64,000 nt of DNA from Euglena gracilis (taxonomy: Eukaryota; Euglenida; Euglenophyceae; Euglenales). The notes under the pieces are model-generated. The model was not told the DNA's origin. It did no database searches and saw only the letters and a list, made by a program, of their open reading frames with translations. The stretch spans positions 68,875,649-68,939,648 of the forward strand of contig CP154956.1 in assembly GCA_039621445.1 (NCBI GenBank), read 5' to 3'. The first letter of the stretch is position 1. The number at the start of each line of letters is the position of its first letter. The position numbers and the translations under genes are program-made. Positions 63,600-64,000 of this stretch are shown one piece after another.

Positions 63600-63950
63600 C
63601 CAAAATGAACGATTAATCGCCCTGTGCCGAACGATTCGATTAATCAGCAATGACGAACGATCAGGCGATTAATCGATTAATTGAAGCAACCCTAGTAGCA
63701 GGGCCATATCCGACTCGCACAGGGGGGTGTTCGCCCCGCGTCCCCCCCCCCTGCGTCCCCCCCCCCCCGCGTCCCCCCCCGCGTCCCGGATTTTGGCTGG
63801 GCACATTTTTTGGTCGACCAAAGGAAAATTACACACAAATTTTGGTGATCCCAATGGAAACGTGTGGGGGTTGTTGAGCCACAGTTCCCCCCCCGCGCCC
63901 CCCCCCCCCGCGGTCCCCCCCGCGTCCCGAACCACCCCCACAGTGATTGC
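63600..63950. repeat. CGATTAATCG tract and CCCCCGCGTCCC tract
   Basis: AACGATTAATCG-type palindromes at 63612-63690 are followed by C-run/GCGTCCC units at 63725-63790 and 63885-63930. These resemble the GTGACCCCCC tracts at 43.9 and 60.97 kb, each next to a PHD-family copy or its flank. Confidence 0.65.
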
Positions 63951-64000
63951 TGATGGTTTTTCATGGTGGCAACGGACACGGAAAGCATCTTACGACCATC

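Overview
The window looks like nuclear DNA of a eukaryote. It has spliceosomal introns with GT..AG borders, a split gene for a mitochondrial inner-membrane protease, PHD zinc-finger genes, an 11 kb 71-bp satellite, TTAGGG-like tracts, and almost no long open frames. I see no bacterial operon, rRNA or convincing tRNA. The lineage cannot be fixed from the sequence; a unicellular alga or other protist with a repeat-bloated genome is my guess.

Layout. (1) 1-19 kb, minus strand: the 5' part of one gene, an m-AAA protease (AFG3/YTA12/FtsH type). Exons at 18974-18481, 8534-8434 and 1608-1487 join in phase into a presequence, G-F-D-K-F motif, charged linker, TM1 and start of the extension domain. Introns are either about 50 nt or 6.8 and 9.9 kb; the two giants are packed with repeats. 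The catalytic part lies off the left edge. (2) 19-22 kb: repeats, including a 1.15 kb inverted-terminal-repeat element with 32-bp subterminal arrays. (3) 22.2-33.3 kb: 71-bp satellite. (4) 33.3-42 kb: composite repeats, a 960-bp tandem dimer and a GC-rich tandem array. (5) 42-46 kb and 53.3-53.7 kb: broken copies of a mobile-element gene whose protein pairs a helical, recombinase core-binding-like N-domain with a C-terminal PHD finger, beside arrays of a ~31-bp repeat and a conserved terminal sequence. (6) 46.3-48.6 kb: a second satellite array in opposite orientation. (7) 48.6-61 kb: dense dispersed elements and gene fragments. (8) 61.5-62.9 kb: the best preserved, divergent member of the PHD family, flanked by a different subterminal repeat; then a 47-bp-arm palindrome and a small reading frame interrupted by an element.

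Most of the window is made of a few dozen interspersed families. Two architectures dominate: arrays of short palindromes whose core differs between families (GGTCGGGCCGACC, CTCCGCGGAG, ACGCCGGTTCTGTCC and others), and short elements whose inverted ends combine GGTAC or GTAC with a long C run. The PHD family with its own flanking repeats is the most likely new mobile system here; the split protease gene is the clearest host gene.
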